Shown: positions 1 to 10,651, counted from the first letter of the stretch. The stretch is DNA of 64,000 bases from Telmatobacter sp963823805 (GCA_963823805.1 CAWGMW010000001.1:1302001-1366000); one strand, 5' to 3'. Numbers and translations: made by a program. The notes: generated from the sequence alone by a model not told the origin.

Positions 1-760
1 AAATGGTTGCGTCCTCCTGTTCCGCAGTGGGCGAGCCCAAGTGATCGTGGCCCTGCAATCCAACGCCGGCGATGGGAATTCCATCAGCTTGCATATTCCT
101 GACGAGCGCGATCGCGCCGCTGCGCTTGGGCTCATTCTCCAGGTTGTAGTCGTTGTAAAACAGTTGTACCTGCGGATCGGCCTCATGCGCGTATTGGAAT
201 GCCTTTTCAATGTAATCGGGGCCGATGATCTTGTACCAGAGCGATTGGCGCAGCGTGCCGTCTTCGTTGAGCGCTTCGTTGACCACGTCCCAGCTCTGAA
301 TCTTTCCCTTGTAGCGGCCAACCACGGTGGAGATGTGGTCCTTCATGCGCGCGAGAAGAGCGTCGCGGTCGAGCAGATTGCCTTTGTCGTCGCGAAAAAC
401 CCAGGCTGGAACCTGATTGTGCCAGACCAGATTGTGTCCCACGATGAACATGTGGCGCTTCTGGCCGAAAGCGACATACTGGTCGGCGAGATTGAATTTG
501 TACTGGCCGGGCCGGGGATGAATGTTCTCCCACTTGAGGACGTTCTCCGGCGAGATCGAGTTGAACTGCGAATCGATCAGGGCGTCGCCTCGCTGATCCT
601 GCCCGGTGAATTGCGCCTCATTGATGGCCGCGCCAATGACAAAGTCGTTTTTGAAAGCCTCTTTCAATGAAGTTGGAGCATGAGCGGCAGCGGCGCCGCA
701 AGCGACAATCAGAAACGCGATAGAAACAGAACGCGCACCGGCGCGCGACGTGGATTGCAT
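1..760 (-). CDS. Endo-1,4-beta-xylanase, GH10 (3' end outside window)
   Basis: Secreted glycoside hydrolase that would cleave internal beta-1,4 links in xylan. The reading frame is open from an ATG at 760 to the window edge, about 253 residues. Residues 1-27 form a signal peptide (a lipobox-like IVAC at 18-21 makes lipoprotein anchoring possible). GH10 landmarks follow in order: SPENVLKWE near 70-78, GHNLVWHNQ near 108-116, and WDVVNEAL near 157-164, where Glu162 is the expected acid/base. The later GVGLQGH segment is present, but the TELDV segment with the nucleophile Glu lies beyond base 1. It follows the sugar symporter gene by 40 bp on the same strand, so the pair probably forms a xylan or xylo-oligosaccharide operon. 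Confidence 0.93.
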   Translation of the reverse strand, partial: MQSTSRAGARSVSIAFLIVACGAAAAHAPTSLKEAFKNDFVIGAAINEAQFTGQDQRGDALIDSQFNSISPENVLKWENIHPRPGQYKFNLADQYVAFGQKRHMFIVGHNLVWHNQVPAWVFRDDKGNLLDRDALLARMKDHISTVVGRYKGKIQSWDVVNEALNEDGTLRQSLWYKIIGPDYIEKAFQYAHEADPQVQLFYNDYNLENEPKRSGAIALVRNMQADGIPIAGVGLQGHDHLGSPTAEQEDATI

Positions 761-800
761 GATTCCCTCTTTTCGGAGTTTTGCTAAGCCAATGGCAAAC

Positions 801-2165
801 CTAGGAGGGTTTGCCAGGGGCGAACCCTTTGCGCCGCTCGGCCAGCTCCAGCGCGATTTTCTGGATGACTTCGCGCGAGATGGGATAAAAGAGCAGGCAA
901 ATTGCGGCCGCAAAGAAAGCGAGGCCCGCATAGACGCTGGCGGTGAGCAGGATGCCGGACTGCGCGTGCGCGGTCTGCACCTGAGCCTCGGAGACGAAAC
1001 CATAGAACGAGAAAAGCCAGCCGGCGATGGCGCCGCCGAGTGCCAGACCCGCCCAGAGAGCGAAAACGACTGCAGCCGTGACAGTGCCGCTGGCACGGCG
1101 GCCCGTCTTCCACTCGCCGTAGTCGGCCACGTCGCCCATCATCGCCCACAGGATGGGCCCCGACAAGCCGAAGGAGAACTGGCGCAACACTTCGGTCGCA
1201 ATGATGACCACCGTGGCGTGGGGTGAAATGAACAGGAGCGCCGTACTGAACGCTCCCGAAAGAAACATGCTGGCGATAAAAAGCCGGCGCTTGCCCACGC
1301 GGACTGAAACAGCAGTGGAGCAGGCAACGCCGGCGAGCAGCGCGGCAAGCCCGAAGCCGTTGAACCAGGCATAGATATCCACGTCGCCGGCAACGAAGCG
1401 GAAATAGGGCAGCATCACGTTACCCCGGATCACGATGGCCGCGAAATAAAACAGCGTGGCCAGAAAGAGCACGATCCAGGGCGGATTCTTGAAGAGCTCG
1501 GAGATATCCTGGCCGAGATCGGACTTCTGCTGCGGGTCAGGCTGGATGCGCTCTTTGGTTGCAAAGAAAGCGATGATAAAAAAGACAACGCTGAGGGCAG
1601 AGAGCAATCCCATTGTGAGTTGATAACCGAGCGCGTCGTTGCCGTGGCCAAACAACTTGACCATGGGGATAGCAAGGCTGGCGACGATAAAGCCCGCGGA
1701 GTTGGCAAACATCTGGCGGTAGGAGGCAATGCTGGTCCTTTCGTCGGGGTCCGACGTCATGACCGCGGTGAGCGAGGCGTAAGGAACATTGTTGACCGTA
1801 TAAATGACCCGCAGCAGGATGTAGGTGGTCCAGGCGTAGATGATCTTGGCGGCCGGACTGATATTGGGCGTAGTGAAAGTGAGCACGCCGATGATACCGA
1901 ATGGCAGCGCGGTCCAGAGCAGCCAGGGGCGAAATTTTCCCCATCGGGTGTTGGTGCGATCGGCAATGACGCCCATGACCGGGTTGAGGCACGCAACACC
2001 GAGGCCTACGACGAGAAACAGCGTTCCAGCCTGTGCCGGAGTAAGGCCAAAGGTGTGGGTGTAGAAGTCCAGTTGCAGGGCCAACATGGCCTGGAAGACG
2101 AAATTGGCGGCCATGTCGCCCAGGCCATAGCCAAACTTCTCACCGAAGGATAGCCGCTCCGTCAT
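801..2165 (-). CDS. GPH-family sugar:cation symporter (MFS)
   Basis: Inner-membrane carrier of about 454 residues, the usual length of the glycoside-pentoside-hexuronide:cation symporter family. The N-terminus has the family start (LSFGEKFGYGLGDMAAN), and the loop after helix 2 carries GVIADRTNTRWGKFRPW, a strong family signature. About twelve hydrophobic segments are visible. I chose the ATG at 2165; an upstream in-frame start at 2309 would add 48 polar residues that do not resemble the family. The xylanase gene starts 40 bp downstream on the same strand, so xylosides or xylo-oligosaccharides are the likely substrates, though the substrate cannot be read from the sequence. Confidence 0.93.
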   Translation of the reverse strand: MTERLSFGEKFGYGLGDMAANFVFQAMLALQLDFYTHTFGLTPAQAGTLFLVVGLGVACLNPVMGVIADRTNTRWGKFRPWLLWTALPFGIIGVLTFTTPNISPAAKIIYAWTTYILLRVIYTVNNVPYASLTAVMTSDPDERTSIASYRQMFANSAGFIVASLAIPMVKLFGHGNDALGYQLTMGLLSALSVVFFIIAFFATKERIQPDPQQKSDLGQDISELFKNPPWIVLFLATLFYFAAIVIRGNVMLPYFRFVAGDVDIYAWFNGFGLAALLAGVACSTAVSVRVGKRRLFIASMFLSGAFSTALLFISPHATVVIIATEVLRQFSFGLSGPILWAMMGDVADYGEWKTGRRASGTVTAAVVFALWAGLALGGAIAGWLFSFYGFVSEAQVQTAHAQSGILLTASVYAGLAFFAAAICLLFYPISREVIQKIALELAERRKGFAPGKPS

Positions 2166-2936
2166 GCTTGCCTCGTCTTTCACCAGCGTTTCCCGTCGTC
2201 GTGCGTCCGTCCGGGCCGGACACAGGGCTGGAGCAGAAGGCCTGCCGGAATGAAACTGGTCCCGTTCCGAATGACCCGGCTGAATCGTCGGTTTTCGGAT
2301 CGCAGACAAGTGTAGCCGCAGAAATCAGGACCGGCAAGGAGAAAAGCGATTTTCTCAAGGAGAACGGTTGCGTGCGCGACACGTGCGCGAAAGGCGTGGA
2401 AGCGCAGATCGGGTCGGGACAGGCGATGCACCGGTTTTGGTGCATCAACTGTTTCCTGCCCCTCCTGCATCCAATCGGACATGGATTCGCCTGCAGAAGA
2501 GACGGTAGGACGCCAAAGTAGCCAACATTCATCGGCTTCCACAGGCCCTGGATTCCTCGCTTTTGCAGGCCCCAAGGAATTACCAGAAAAAGACTTTTCA
2601 GTGTCGCGGTTGCCTGCTACCCTCTCTCTACACGTGAAGAGATCACCGCAACAGGTGATTGATTCTCCGGATTCCCCAAAATTTTGGTCTATTGGCCGCG
2701 AGCGGCCCAATTTCACGAAAAGCATATCTTTTTCGGCGAGGACTCTTCGAGTCGCCGGCAAGACAAATCATCCGCATTAATCCTGCACGAAGAAGTGGAA
2801 GTCGGTGGTGCCGGGAAGAACGAGGGCCATTTTCCGCCTCGCAGTTTTGCGAGACGACCTTGCCTGTTTTTCCCCTTCGTGTGCGGATCAATCCCTCAGC
2901 CGGGCCAGTTGGTCAAGGATTGGAAGAGGTATCGCG
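2166..2936. other. Gene-free divergent region with palindromes
   Basis: About 770 bp separate the minus-strand symporter from the plus-strand secreted-protein gene. The short open frames here overlap one another on both strands and show no family features. The stretch contains a perfect palindrome at 2676-2687 (CCAAAATTTTGG), an inverted repeat ATCACC/GGTGAT at about 2642-2659 and the longer one at 2425-2446. It probably holds both promoters, but I could not identify convincing -35/-10 boxes. Confidence 0.5.
2425..2446. promoter_or_regulatory. 22-bp inverted repeat, possible operator
   Basis: Two perfect 8-bp arms, GATGCACC and GGTGCATC, flank a 6-bp centre, about 260 bp upstream of the symporter start. 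The CACCGG...GGTG layout resembles operators of sugar-responsive repressors such as LacI-type regulators. No regulator gene is in the window, so the role is a guess. Confidence 0.3.
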
Positions 2937-5900
2937 ATGAAAATGCCGCACCATCCCTCTATCGTGTTTCGAGCAACGCTGATCATGCTCGTAGCCTCTT
3001 CGGTTGGGCGCGCCGCCCAGCCTGCCTCTCCAGTGGGTGCGACTGCCGGCGACAATCCGCCTGCGGGCCAGCCAACGCAAACGATCATAATTCCGGGGCC
3101 ACTGCGGTCGTTCCTGCGCATGGCCGGCATCAGCCAGGAAAGCAAACCCGGCGAGGTGCTTCCTCTGCTCGCTCGCAACGCATTCCTCTACGGCCATCAG
3201 CTGGGGAAGAAGACCGAATACCTGATGCTGGAGGACCGGTACGTGCAGGAGGCAAGGCAACTGCTGCCTCTGGCCGTCTCCGATGGAGCGATCCACGTAT
3301 TGGGTTGTGCCGATGTGGAGCCGCTGATTGGGATTCTCGGATACCAGTTCGAGGACGGCTGCAGCCAGAAGAACGCAACCTTGATCACCGCCAACGCGGA
3401 CCGCGCATTTCTCACACTGGACTCGGGGTTTCCGCTGACGAAGCTGGAACAATCGCTGCAACAGGGCACTCCTTTTACGTACGCGTATCCGGCAACGCGA
3501 GCTCCGATCTTGTTTCGCGAAGAGGACTGGCTGTCGATTCTTCCGTCGAAGCAACGAGCCGGCCAAACGCTTCTCGACCTTCTGATGAACGACGAAAATG
3601 CGGACCGGCTTTATTCGGCGATGGCGCGCCTCGATCCGGAGACCAGGCAGGCCCTGTTGCGGTCGCCCGGACTCAAGCGGCTGTTGTTTTATGCTCCCGT
3701 TCTCGATTTTTATGGAAGCCGGTTGTGCATTCGGAATGGCGCGGTCGAACTACCCGGAGGAGATGCTGCGGCGCGCGACTGGGAAGAGCTTGTGGGAGTA
3801 AATTCGCGTTCGCCTGGAGAGTTCATTATTCGGTTGCTGGCCAAGGACCGGGGCTGGCTGGCGGCATACTTTGATGCGCTGGCGCGCGTGAGTCCCGATC
3901 AGCAGGCGCGTCTTACGCAAGGAGCCCGGCTGAAGAACCTCTATGAGGCTTATCGTTCCGGAGCTCCCGACGTCGATGCGGCAAGCAGCGTCTTCCCAAG
4001 GAATCCTACTCTGCTTCTGCTCTTCAACCGCTTGCAATGGGACGCCGCGGGCGAGCCGTTGGTTCCGGGCGACCTGAGCGTTTGGCAGGAGGTCCTTGCG
4101 AGGGAGAAGAAGCAGCATCACGCGCGCGATTGGATCCGGCAGGTGGGCGGCACCGAGAGCGCGGAAAACTTTCTCCAGGCGGTAGTGGGTTATTCCAACA
4201 TTTCGACCCTCGACGGGCCAACGCAGGTCTATCTGATTATGAGCGCGATCGACAGCGCACGGCCGGCAGAGAGACGCCTGTCGAGCGATACGGCGCGACT
4301 GCTTGCCGCAAATTACTACCAGTTGAGCGAGTGGTACAACGTCTTCGTCGAGTTTCCCGAGCTGGATGACGCATCGATCAAGGACTTTATCGATGCAACC
4401 AACCGCATTGACGGCGTCTCGAATCAGTCGCTGCGGACCAATGCGCTGGGAGCGTTTCAGGCCGAAGTGGGGCTATGGCAGATCCTGGCGCGGCAGAGAC
4501 AGATCGCGGGAGACGGCGTGAATTCCTCCTGGCAAAGCGCGGTTCAGGCCTATGGGGATGTTTCCTCGGCGACGCTGCTGTTCGATGCGGCGCGCAAGTC
4601 GCTCAAGTCAATTGTCGCTGCCGCCGGCGGCAGCGCGGACCCGACGGAGGAAGAGGTCGTCGATCTGCTTGCGGGCCCGCAGCAGAACAGCCCCGAAGGA
4701 ATTCAGGTCCGCGACGAACTGGGGCGAAGAATTCGCGCCGTGCTCGACGACCAGCGGCTGGTCTCTTTGGATAATCTCTTCGGGCTCTACGATGGCCTGG
4801 GCGACATGGCGAAGGGCGCAAAGAATGGCGACAGCCTGCTGGCCATGGCGGGAACCTTGCGCGAATTCGAGCTGCCTCGGCCGATCTTTACCGAGGGCGA
4901 ACGCGTAACGTGGTCGCCGACGGTCTACACCAGCCGCCACGCGGAACTACAGGTTCGTACCGACCTGACCAAGGTGATCAAAGCTCCGGGAACACCGGCG
5001 CAGTTGGAGGCTGCGCGGGCGCGGTTGGTGCCGTTCCTGAGAGACACGCTGGTGGGCCTGAATTACGCCTACTACGAGCCGCCGGGCGCGCAGGTCCTGC
5101 ACAGCAATCCGCTCTTTGTGCGCTCGCACGATTTCTCGGCGTCTTCAATTCAGGGCATCGATCAAATCTGGGGCGCGCCGTCGCTGATTGGTATCGGCGC
5201 AACGGCCGGCGGTGGCGCTTACCTCATCGGGTCGCTCGCTGATTTGCCCTACGTGCTGGCGATGACGGAGGAGGATTTTATCTCGCCGGAGAAACTGCAG
5301 GCGCTGATCTGGCGAGAGACAGTGCCGGAACTGCTGGTGAATGCGACTGTGCCCCGGTGGTGGGGTGTGAGCCGCGATGAATTGCACGCCGTGAATCTTT
5401 ATCAGGGTGCCGGAGAGGAACTGATCAAGGGCTCGGTAGACCATGCGGAGCTGCGCGAGAAAGTGATCGCAATCTTCAGTGACCGCATGGGATGGGGCGA
5501 AGTGGACGGGATGAAGAAGTCGCTTGAACAAAAAGAAGGCGCGGGGGCTCTGGCTGCGCAGTTACTTCCCACCGATACCTTCTACCTGGCAGCCGAGTTT
5601 CGCAGACGATTTCCGGAGCAGGCAGCGCAATGGGGTCCGGCCAACCAGGAACTCGACGATCTCGTGCGGAAAAATCCCGCGGATACGTCTCCGCAAAGGC
5701 TGGCGATGGATTTCGGCGTTCCGCACCCGACGATGGCGGCGACCAATGCCTGCGCGTTGCTGGCGGCAGAACCGTTCCCCGTCTCCGGAGGCGTCGCCAG
5801 CCGCCTGTTTGGCGAATCGTGGGAGTCAGGCAATCTTTATTGGGCGCGCCTCGCAGATGAAAAAGGCTATGCTCCGGCGGCGCTCAACGTGCTCATTCCC

Positions 5901-6071
5901 GCGCTGACCCGGCAGATGGTGGCCAACATCTCCGCAACAAGCATCGACGATTGGCCGGCATTGCAGCGCGCAATGGATCAAACCGGAGAAGAGTTCATGC
6001 AGGGAAAAATTTCGGTCCGCACCGCCGGTTTGGCCGACGAGAGCAACGAGAAAGCGAACGGAGGTACATAG
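2937..6071 (+). CDS. Large secreted protein of unknown function
   Basis: I do not recognise this 1044-residue protein. The chosen ATG at 2937 is preceded by AAGAGG and gives a clear signal peptide (hydrophobic residues about 9-22, cleavage near GRA-AQ at 25-27); the frame stays open upstream to 2805, but that extension would bury the signal. The mature protein is soluble-looking, with no further long hydrophobic segment, and is rich in Leu/Ala/Arg helices. Stretches such as LLARNAFLYGHQLGKKTEYL (near 75) hint at a helical repeat-like fold. It ends 4 bp before the VWFA-related gene, so the two are almost certainly co-transcribed and may form an envelope or extracellular complex. Confidence 0.85.
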   Translation: MKMPHHPSIVFRATLIMLVASSVGRAAQPASPVGATAGDNPPAGQPTQTIIIPGPLRSFLRMAGISQESKPGEVLPLLARNAFLYGHQLGKKTEYLMLEDRYVQEARQLLPLAVSDGAIHVLGCADVEPLIGILGYQFEDGCSQKNATLITANADRAFLTLDSGFPLTKLEQSLQQGTPFTYAYPATRAPILFREEDWLSILPSKQRAGQTLLDLLMNDENADRLYSAMARLDPETRQALLRSPGLKRLLFYAPVLDFYGSRLCIRNGAVELPGGDAAARDWEELVGVNSRSPGEFIIRLLAKDRGWLAAYFDALARVSPDQQARLTQGARLKNLYEAYRSGAPDVDAASSVFPRNPTLLLLFNRLQWDAAGEPLVPGDLSVWQEVLAREKKQHHARDWIRQVGGTESAENFLQAVVGYSNISTLDGPTQVYLIMSAIDSARPAERRLSSDTARLLAANYYQLSEWYNVFVEFPELDDASIKDFIDATNRIDGVSNQSLRTNALGAFQAEVGLWQILARQRQIAGDGVNSSWQSAVQAYGDVSSATLLFDAARKSLKSIVAAAGGSADPTEEEVVDLLAGPQQNSPEGIQVRDELGRRIRAVLDDQRLVSLDNLFGLYDGLGDMAKGAKNGDSLLAMAGTLREFELPRPIFTEGERVTWSPTVYTSRHAELQVRTDLTKVIKAPGTPAQLEAARARLVPFLRDTLVGLNYAYYEPPGAQVLHSNPLFVRSHDFSASSIQGIDQIWGAPSLIGIGATAGGGAYLIGSLADLPYVLAMTEEDFISPEKLQALIWRETVPELLVNATVPRWWGVSRDELHAVNLYQGAGEELIKGSVDHAELREKVIAIFSDRMGWGEVDGMKKSLEQKEGAGALAAQLLPTDTFYLAAEFRRRFPEQAAQWGPANQELDDLVRKNPADTSPQRLAMDFGVPHPTMAATNACALLAAEPFPVSGGVASRLFGESWESGNLYWARLADEKGYAPAALNVLIPALTRQMVANISATSIDDWPALQRAMDQTGEEFMQGKISVRTAGLADESNEKANGGT

Positions 6072-6075
6072 CGCG

Positions 6076-7173
6076 ATGATGAAGGGAAACAGGACCATTG
6101 CATGCATCGGCGTGGCTTTGAGCGCGCTGCTGCTCGTCGCCGGTGAACCGCGGTTTGCGGCTCAGGATGAGGCAACACATCTGCGCGTCACCGTGAATCT
6201 CGTGCAGCTGAACGTAGCCGTGACCGACAGCAAGGGAAACTACATCAGCGGTCTGAAGCCGGAGAACTTCGAGATCACCGAGGACAAGATTTCGCAGCGG
6301 ATCGCGACATTTGAGGAAGGTAACGGACCCGCGATTCGGCCGGGACAAAGCAGCCAGGCGCAGACCGCCGGCGATGGGTCCAGGTCAGAACCGGCCGCCG
6401 CAGCGGGGGGTGCGGATCCCGACCGCATTTCTGCGGCGGAAATGGCTTCCACAATGGCCGGAGCCAATATCTTCATACTCTTCGATACCAGCAACTATAT
6501 GTATCGCGGGTTTGTCTACGCGCAGGATGCGATCTCCGATTTTGTGCGCTCCATGGACAACGCGAGCCAGATCGCGTTTTATTCGTATAGCCGCAATCTA
6601 TCGCGGTCAACGATGCTCACCGCGGATCGGTATCGCGTGGTGAACGGCGTGCGCAGCACGGTGGCCGGAGACGACGCCGCGCTCTATAACAGCCTGCTGA
6701 TTACCGTGAAGGATGCGGCCTCGCTGACCGGACGCAAAGCGATTGTGGTCTTCTCAAACGGCCCTGACAACGCCAGTTCGGTTCCTCCCGAAGACGTGGC
6801 GGAACTGGCGCAGGACACGGGAACGATCATCTATATTGTGAGCACTCGGCTGGCGCAGGACGATCCGGTTTCGACTGCCGCGTTCGAGCGCATGAGCAAG
6901 GCGACCGGCGGCAAGGCCTACTTTGCCGGCAATTGGCGCAAGGAGAAGCAGGCATTTGCTTCCATTCAGGACGATCTGAGTCATCTCTATTCGGTCAGCT
7001 ACTATCCGCAGGCCAATCCCAACAGGGGATGGCGCTCGATCAGCGTGAAGCTTGTCGGCCCGGGCATGGAAAAGTACCGCATCCGGACGCGCGATGGATA
7101 CCGGTTGCTTCCGCCAACCCAGATCAACACTGGCAACGACCTTGCGGCAGGAGCGAGCGCCGATCAACCGTAA
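6076..7173 (+). CDS. VWFA-related secreted protein
   Basis: Secreted protein of 365 residues with the architecture of the acidobacterial VWFA-related family. After a signal peptide (1-29) comes a beta-rich region with VTVNLVQLNVAVTD (37-51) and GLKPENFEITEDK (59-71), then a von Willebrand A fold from about 130 to 310. The metal-site motif reads DTSNY at 137-141, so the last Ser of DxSxS is Tyr; metal binding may be weakened. A GGAGGT sequence lies upstream of the tandem ATG-ATG start, and the preceding large secreted protein ends 4 bp earlier. Family members are thought to mediate protein-protein contacts; the partner here may be the upstream product. Confidence 0.9.
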   Translation: MMKGNRTIACIGVALSALLLVAGEPRFAAQDEATHLRVTVNLVQLNVAVTDSKGNYISGLKPENFEITEDKISQRIATFEEGNGPAIRPGQSSQAQTAGDGSRSEPAAAAGGADPDRISAAEMASTMAGANIFILFDTSNYMYRGFVYAQDAISDFVRSMDNASQIAFYSYSRNLSRSTMLTADRYRVVNGVRSTVAGDDAALYNSLLITVKDAASLTGRKAIVVFSNGPDNASSVPPEDVAELAQDTGTIIYIVSTRLAQDDPVSTAAFERMSKATGGKAYFAGNWRKEKQAFASIQDDLSHLYSVSYYPQANPNRGWRSISVKLVGPGMEKYRIRTRDGYRLLPPTQINTGNDLAAGASADQP

Positions 7174-7206
7174 TGGCGCGAGCTGTTTTTGGGATTGGCT
7201 CGTGGT

Positions 7207-7800
7207 TTAAGTGCGGAGCGCCCTGATCACCTTGGCCGTAGTGACCACCTGACCCGTGTGACGCAATGTGTGATCGGCCACGTGGATCATCGCTCCGCCG
7301 ATCGATGTCGGTAGCTGCTTGCGTCCAACGAAGCGTGGCGTATCGAGGTCGGCCGTGGCCAGCACGCGAGTGCGGTCGGCCGCATCGCTGAAGGAGACCT
7401 CGACCTCGGCAAGCAACTCCGCCAGCGCCTCCTGCTTCCCTTCCCCACCCTGCTCCACCCCATCTTGCCCGGCGCCATCCAGTTCGGTTTTGAGCGCGAC
7501 AAGTTGCTCGGCCGAAAGTTGCCCGCCTTCAGCATAGGTAAGGATGCGATCAACAGAGTGCGCGATATGGCGCAGGTGGAAGGCGATGGATGTGATGCCG
7601 AGCGGCTGGGAGTGAATTTCGGTTTCGGTCAGGCCGGCGGTCCAATTCGTCAGGTCATCAAGCGCAAGCTCAAGCGCATGCAGCACGGCTCGGCCCGCCG
7701 CAGGAACGTCTGTATGCGTCCCGCAGAGCCATGGCTCAGTGTAGGGGCTGGGGACGCGGGCTGTGCTCATGGGAAAGTCCCCTGGATGTTGCACGGGCAT
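7207..7800 (-). CDS. DinB-family protein
   Basis: A 197-residue four-helix-bundle protein of the DinB/YfiT type, many of which bind a divalent metal through three His residues and act as thiol-dependent transferases or have unknown roles. Candidate ligands are His in SIAFHLRHIAHSVDR in the middle and His in GGAMIHVADHTLRHTGQ near the end, which is the normal spacing for the family. The ATG at 7800 overlaps the stop of the upstream gene as TGATG, suggesting translational coupling. A second ATG at 7770 would remove 10 residues. The substrate cannot be predicted. Confidence 0.8.
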   Translation of the reverse strand: MPVQHPGDFPMSTARVPSPYTEPWLCGTHTDVPAAGRAVLHALELALDDLTNWTAGLTETEIHSQPLGITSIAFHLRHIAHSVDRILTYAEGGQLSAEQLVALKTELDGAGQDGVEQGGEGKQEALAELLAEVEVSFSDAADRTRVLATADLDTPRFVGRKQLPTSIGGAMIHVADHTLRHTGQVVTTAKVIRALRT

Positions 7801-8432
7801 CACTCACTTCTGAGCATGTGAACCAGGTCGTCGTCCGGCAGTTCCTTCGCCGTTCCATCCTCGTTGTAGAAGCTGTAGTGGAAGTTGACGAATATCCAGC
7901 CAGACTGCGTTTTCACCAGCTCAGGCCGAACTCCCCATTCAGGCCACTGCCTGTTGAATGTGGCGTCGCATCGTTGGCCATCGACCGCAACTCTTCGAAC
8001 GATATACGGCACATTGGCCCCGCTCCCGTTCCCGTCGTTCAGGAATGGGTCAATCTCGAGACCGACAATTCCGTCCGTGAACTTTGCCTTCAGAGCAGAG
8101 TCAGCCATCAAAAGTCTTTGCAATTGAGCACTGAGTAGCTGAGGCCGATGCCGGATGATCTCGTTCATTGTCGGCACCTTGACGCCGGCCGCATTCGCCA
8201 CATTCCTGTGGGTCAGAACCCGGTTCCAATCCCAATCGTAGAAGTTCTGCACAAACGCCTTGCAAGATTGTTCGTCGGCACTTAACGGTCGCGCCTTCGA
8301 CTGCTGCGTCGCATGTTGTGGCACCGGCGCAGCGCTGGAACTTGCGGGCGGCTCCTGACATAGCAGAACTTCCGTTGCGGCAAAAGCCACGAATGCGATG
8401 CAAACGAAAGTCGCGCGTCTCGCCTGTTTCAC
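7800..8432 (-). CDS. Small secreted protein, DUF3828-like
   Basis: Protein of 210 residues with an N-terminal signal sequence (hydrophobic residues about 8-24, Cys at 25) followed by a Ser/Ala/Pro/Gln-rich linker. The folded part begins with SCKAFVQNFYDWDWN, reminiscent of DUF3828-type secreted proteins with a Phe-Tyr-x-Trp start, and ends with GVRPELVKTQSGWIFVNFHYS. That assignment is from memory of the pattern and is tentative. It overlaps the DinB-like gene by one base and starts 6 bp downstream of the P-loop gene, so the three minus-strand genes probably share a transcript. Confidence 0.75.
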   Translation of the reverse strand: MKQARRATFVCIAFVAFAATEVLLCQEPPASSSAAPVPQHATQQSKARPLSADEQSCKAFVQNFYDWDWNRVLTHRNVANAAGVKVPTMNEIIRHRPQLLSAQLQRLLMADSALKAKFTDGIVGLEIDPFLNDGNGSGANVPYIVRRVAVDGQRCDATFNRQWPEWGVRPELVKTQSGWIFVNFHYSFYNEDGTAKELPDDDLVHMLRSE

Positions 8433-8437
8433 GGTGA

Positions 8438-9235
8438 TTACCCCGCGCTCTTCACTCGCACCACCGTGATCTTTTCGAATCCCTCTTCGAAGACCGGCGG
8501 CTTCAGCTTTTCGGCCATCTTGCGCATCACGTCCTCGCTCACCGAGCGGTCACGCTGGCGGTTGCGCTCCAGGCACACATCGAGCGGCACATCGAAGAAG
8601 ACGGCCTGCACCTCATAGCCAAAACTCTTGGCCATCTTGATCCACTGGCGCCGTTCGTGGATGGAGAGATTCGTTGCGTCCACATAGTTCATGGGCATGC
8701 GGGCGATAAGTCGCGCGCGCAGGAGCGAGCGGAGCGTGGAAAAGACCAGGCCCTGGTAGCGCTGCTCCTCAACATCGTCGAAGAGAATGTTGCGCAGAAG
8801 GTCAGAGGAAAGCGGAGTGATGCCGCGGCGGCCGAACCAGGTGGTCTTGCCGGAGCCGGGCAGGCCGATGGCGAGAACGACGAATCCCTTGGGCGTCTGG
8901 GGCGAGCGCTCGTCGGGGCTGGGAGTAAGAGTTGGTTTCGCCGGCATCTCGGGCTGGGTCTCGACTTCCAGCCGCGCGGACGAGCCTGGCGGGACGTTCC
9001 ACTCCTGTTTGGCTGGCGCCTGCTGCCCGGCCGCGGCCCCCTGCCTCGCTGGCGATTGCGGGCGCGCCTGAGGAGCGTGTCGGGATTCATGGGCGCGCGA
9101 CGCTGGGCTTTGGCGCGCCGGCGCTTCATCGGGATAGAGCGGCACCAGCGGAGCCGGTTGATTCGATGGGAGTTCCTGGCCGATTTTGCCCGTGGATTCT
9201 GAGGTATTGGGACCGCGTCTGGAGCGTCTTCTCAT
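8438..9235 (-). CDS. P-loop kinase-like ATPase with disordered N-terminus
   Basis: About 265 residues. Residues 1-115 are Pro/Ala/Gln/Arg-rich and probably disordered; the C-terminal 150 residues are a compact P-loop domain with Walker A GLPGSGKT at 124-131. The remainder (SSDLLRNILFDD, YVDATNLS, FFDVPLDVCLERNRQRDR, VSEDVMRKM) matches the zeta-toxin/polynucleotide-kinase-like group, where an Asp and a lid of Arg residues handle phosphoryl transfer. I selected the ATG at 9235, preceded by AAGGA; starts up to 9334 remain open. A small-molecule or nucleic-acid kinase is the best guess; the substrate is unknown. Confidence 0.8.
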   Translation of the reverse strand: MRRRSRRGPNTSESTGKIGQELPSNQPAPLVPLYPDEAPARQSPASRAHESRHAPQARPQSPARQGAAAGQQAPAKQEWNVPPGSSARLEVETQPEMPAKPTLTPSPDERSPQTPKGFVVLAIGLPGSGKTTWFGRRGITPLSSDLLRNILFDDVEEQRYQGLVFSTLRSLLRARLIARMPMNYVDATNLSIHERRQWIKMAKSFGYEVQAVFFDVPLDVCLERNRQRDRSVSEDVMRKMAEKLKPPVFEEGFEKITVVRVKSAG

Positions 9236-9519
9236 GCTGCTGCTAATCCTTGCTGAAAGCCTTGTCTCCCTCCCGAATACCATACTCGGCGAGGGCGCTG
9301 CAAATCTTGTGCACTCCGTCACATACAGTTCCATCGCGGGAACTTCATCCTTACGTTAGGGAATCGTATGCAGAGGGCTGTCGCGCTTTCATTTTCCCAC
9401 CGAGCCCGCAATGATACGATCAAGGGTTTGGTGGAATCCGATTTGAGGCCCACTTCAGACGCCGCACGACCCGAATTTTGAATACCCACGCCACAAAGAC
9501 CACGAAGGAGAAATGACAC

Positions 9520-10524
<1,005 letters not shown>

Positions 10525-10535
10525 AAGCAGCTCAT

Positions 10536-10629
10536 AGTTCGTGGTTCACAGTTCTTAGTCGAAAGTTCTCAGTCGTCACTCGGACTGCGAACTACGAACT
10601 GAGAACTGTGAACTGACCACTGACGACTT
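10536..10629. repeat. Degenerate heptamer array in inverted arms
   Basis: Between gapA and pgk, units of the form AGTTCNN repeat every 7 bp from 10536 to about 10577, then the reverse-complement form AACTNNG repeats to about 10629. The two arms could pair into a long imperfect hairpin. The same word family occurs at 24332 and 38738. It is too short-period for CRISPR and has no spacers. Confidence 0.8.
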
Positions 10630-10651
10630 ATTTGCACGAAAGGTAATTCTC

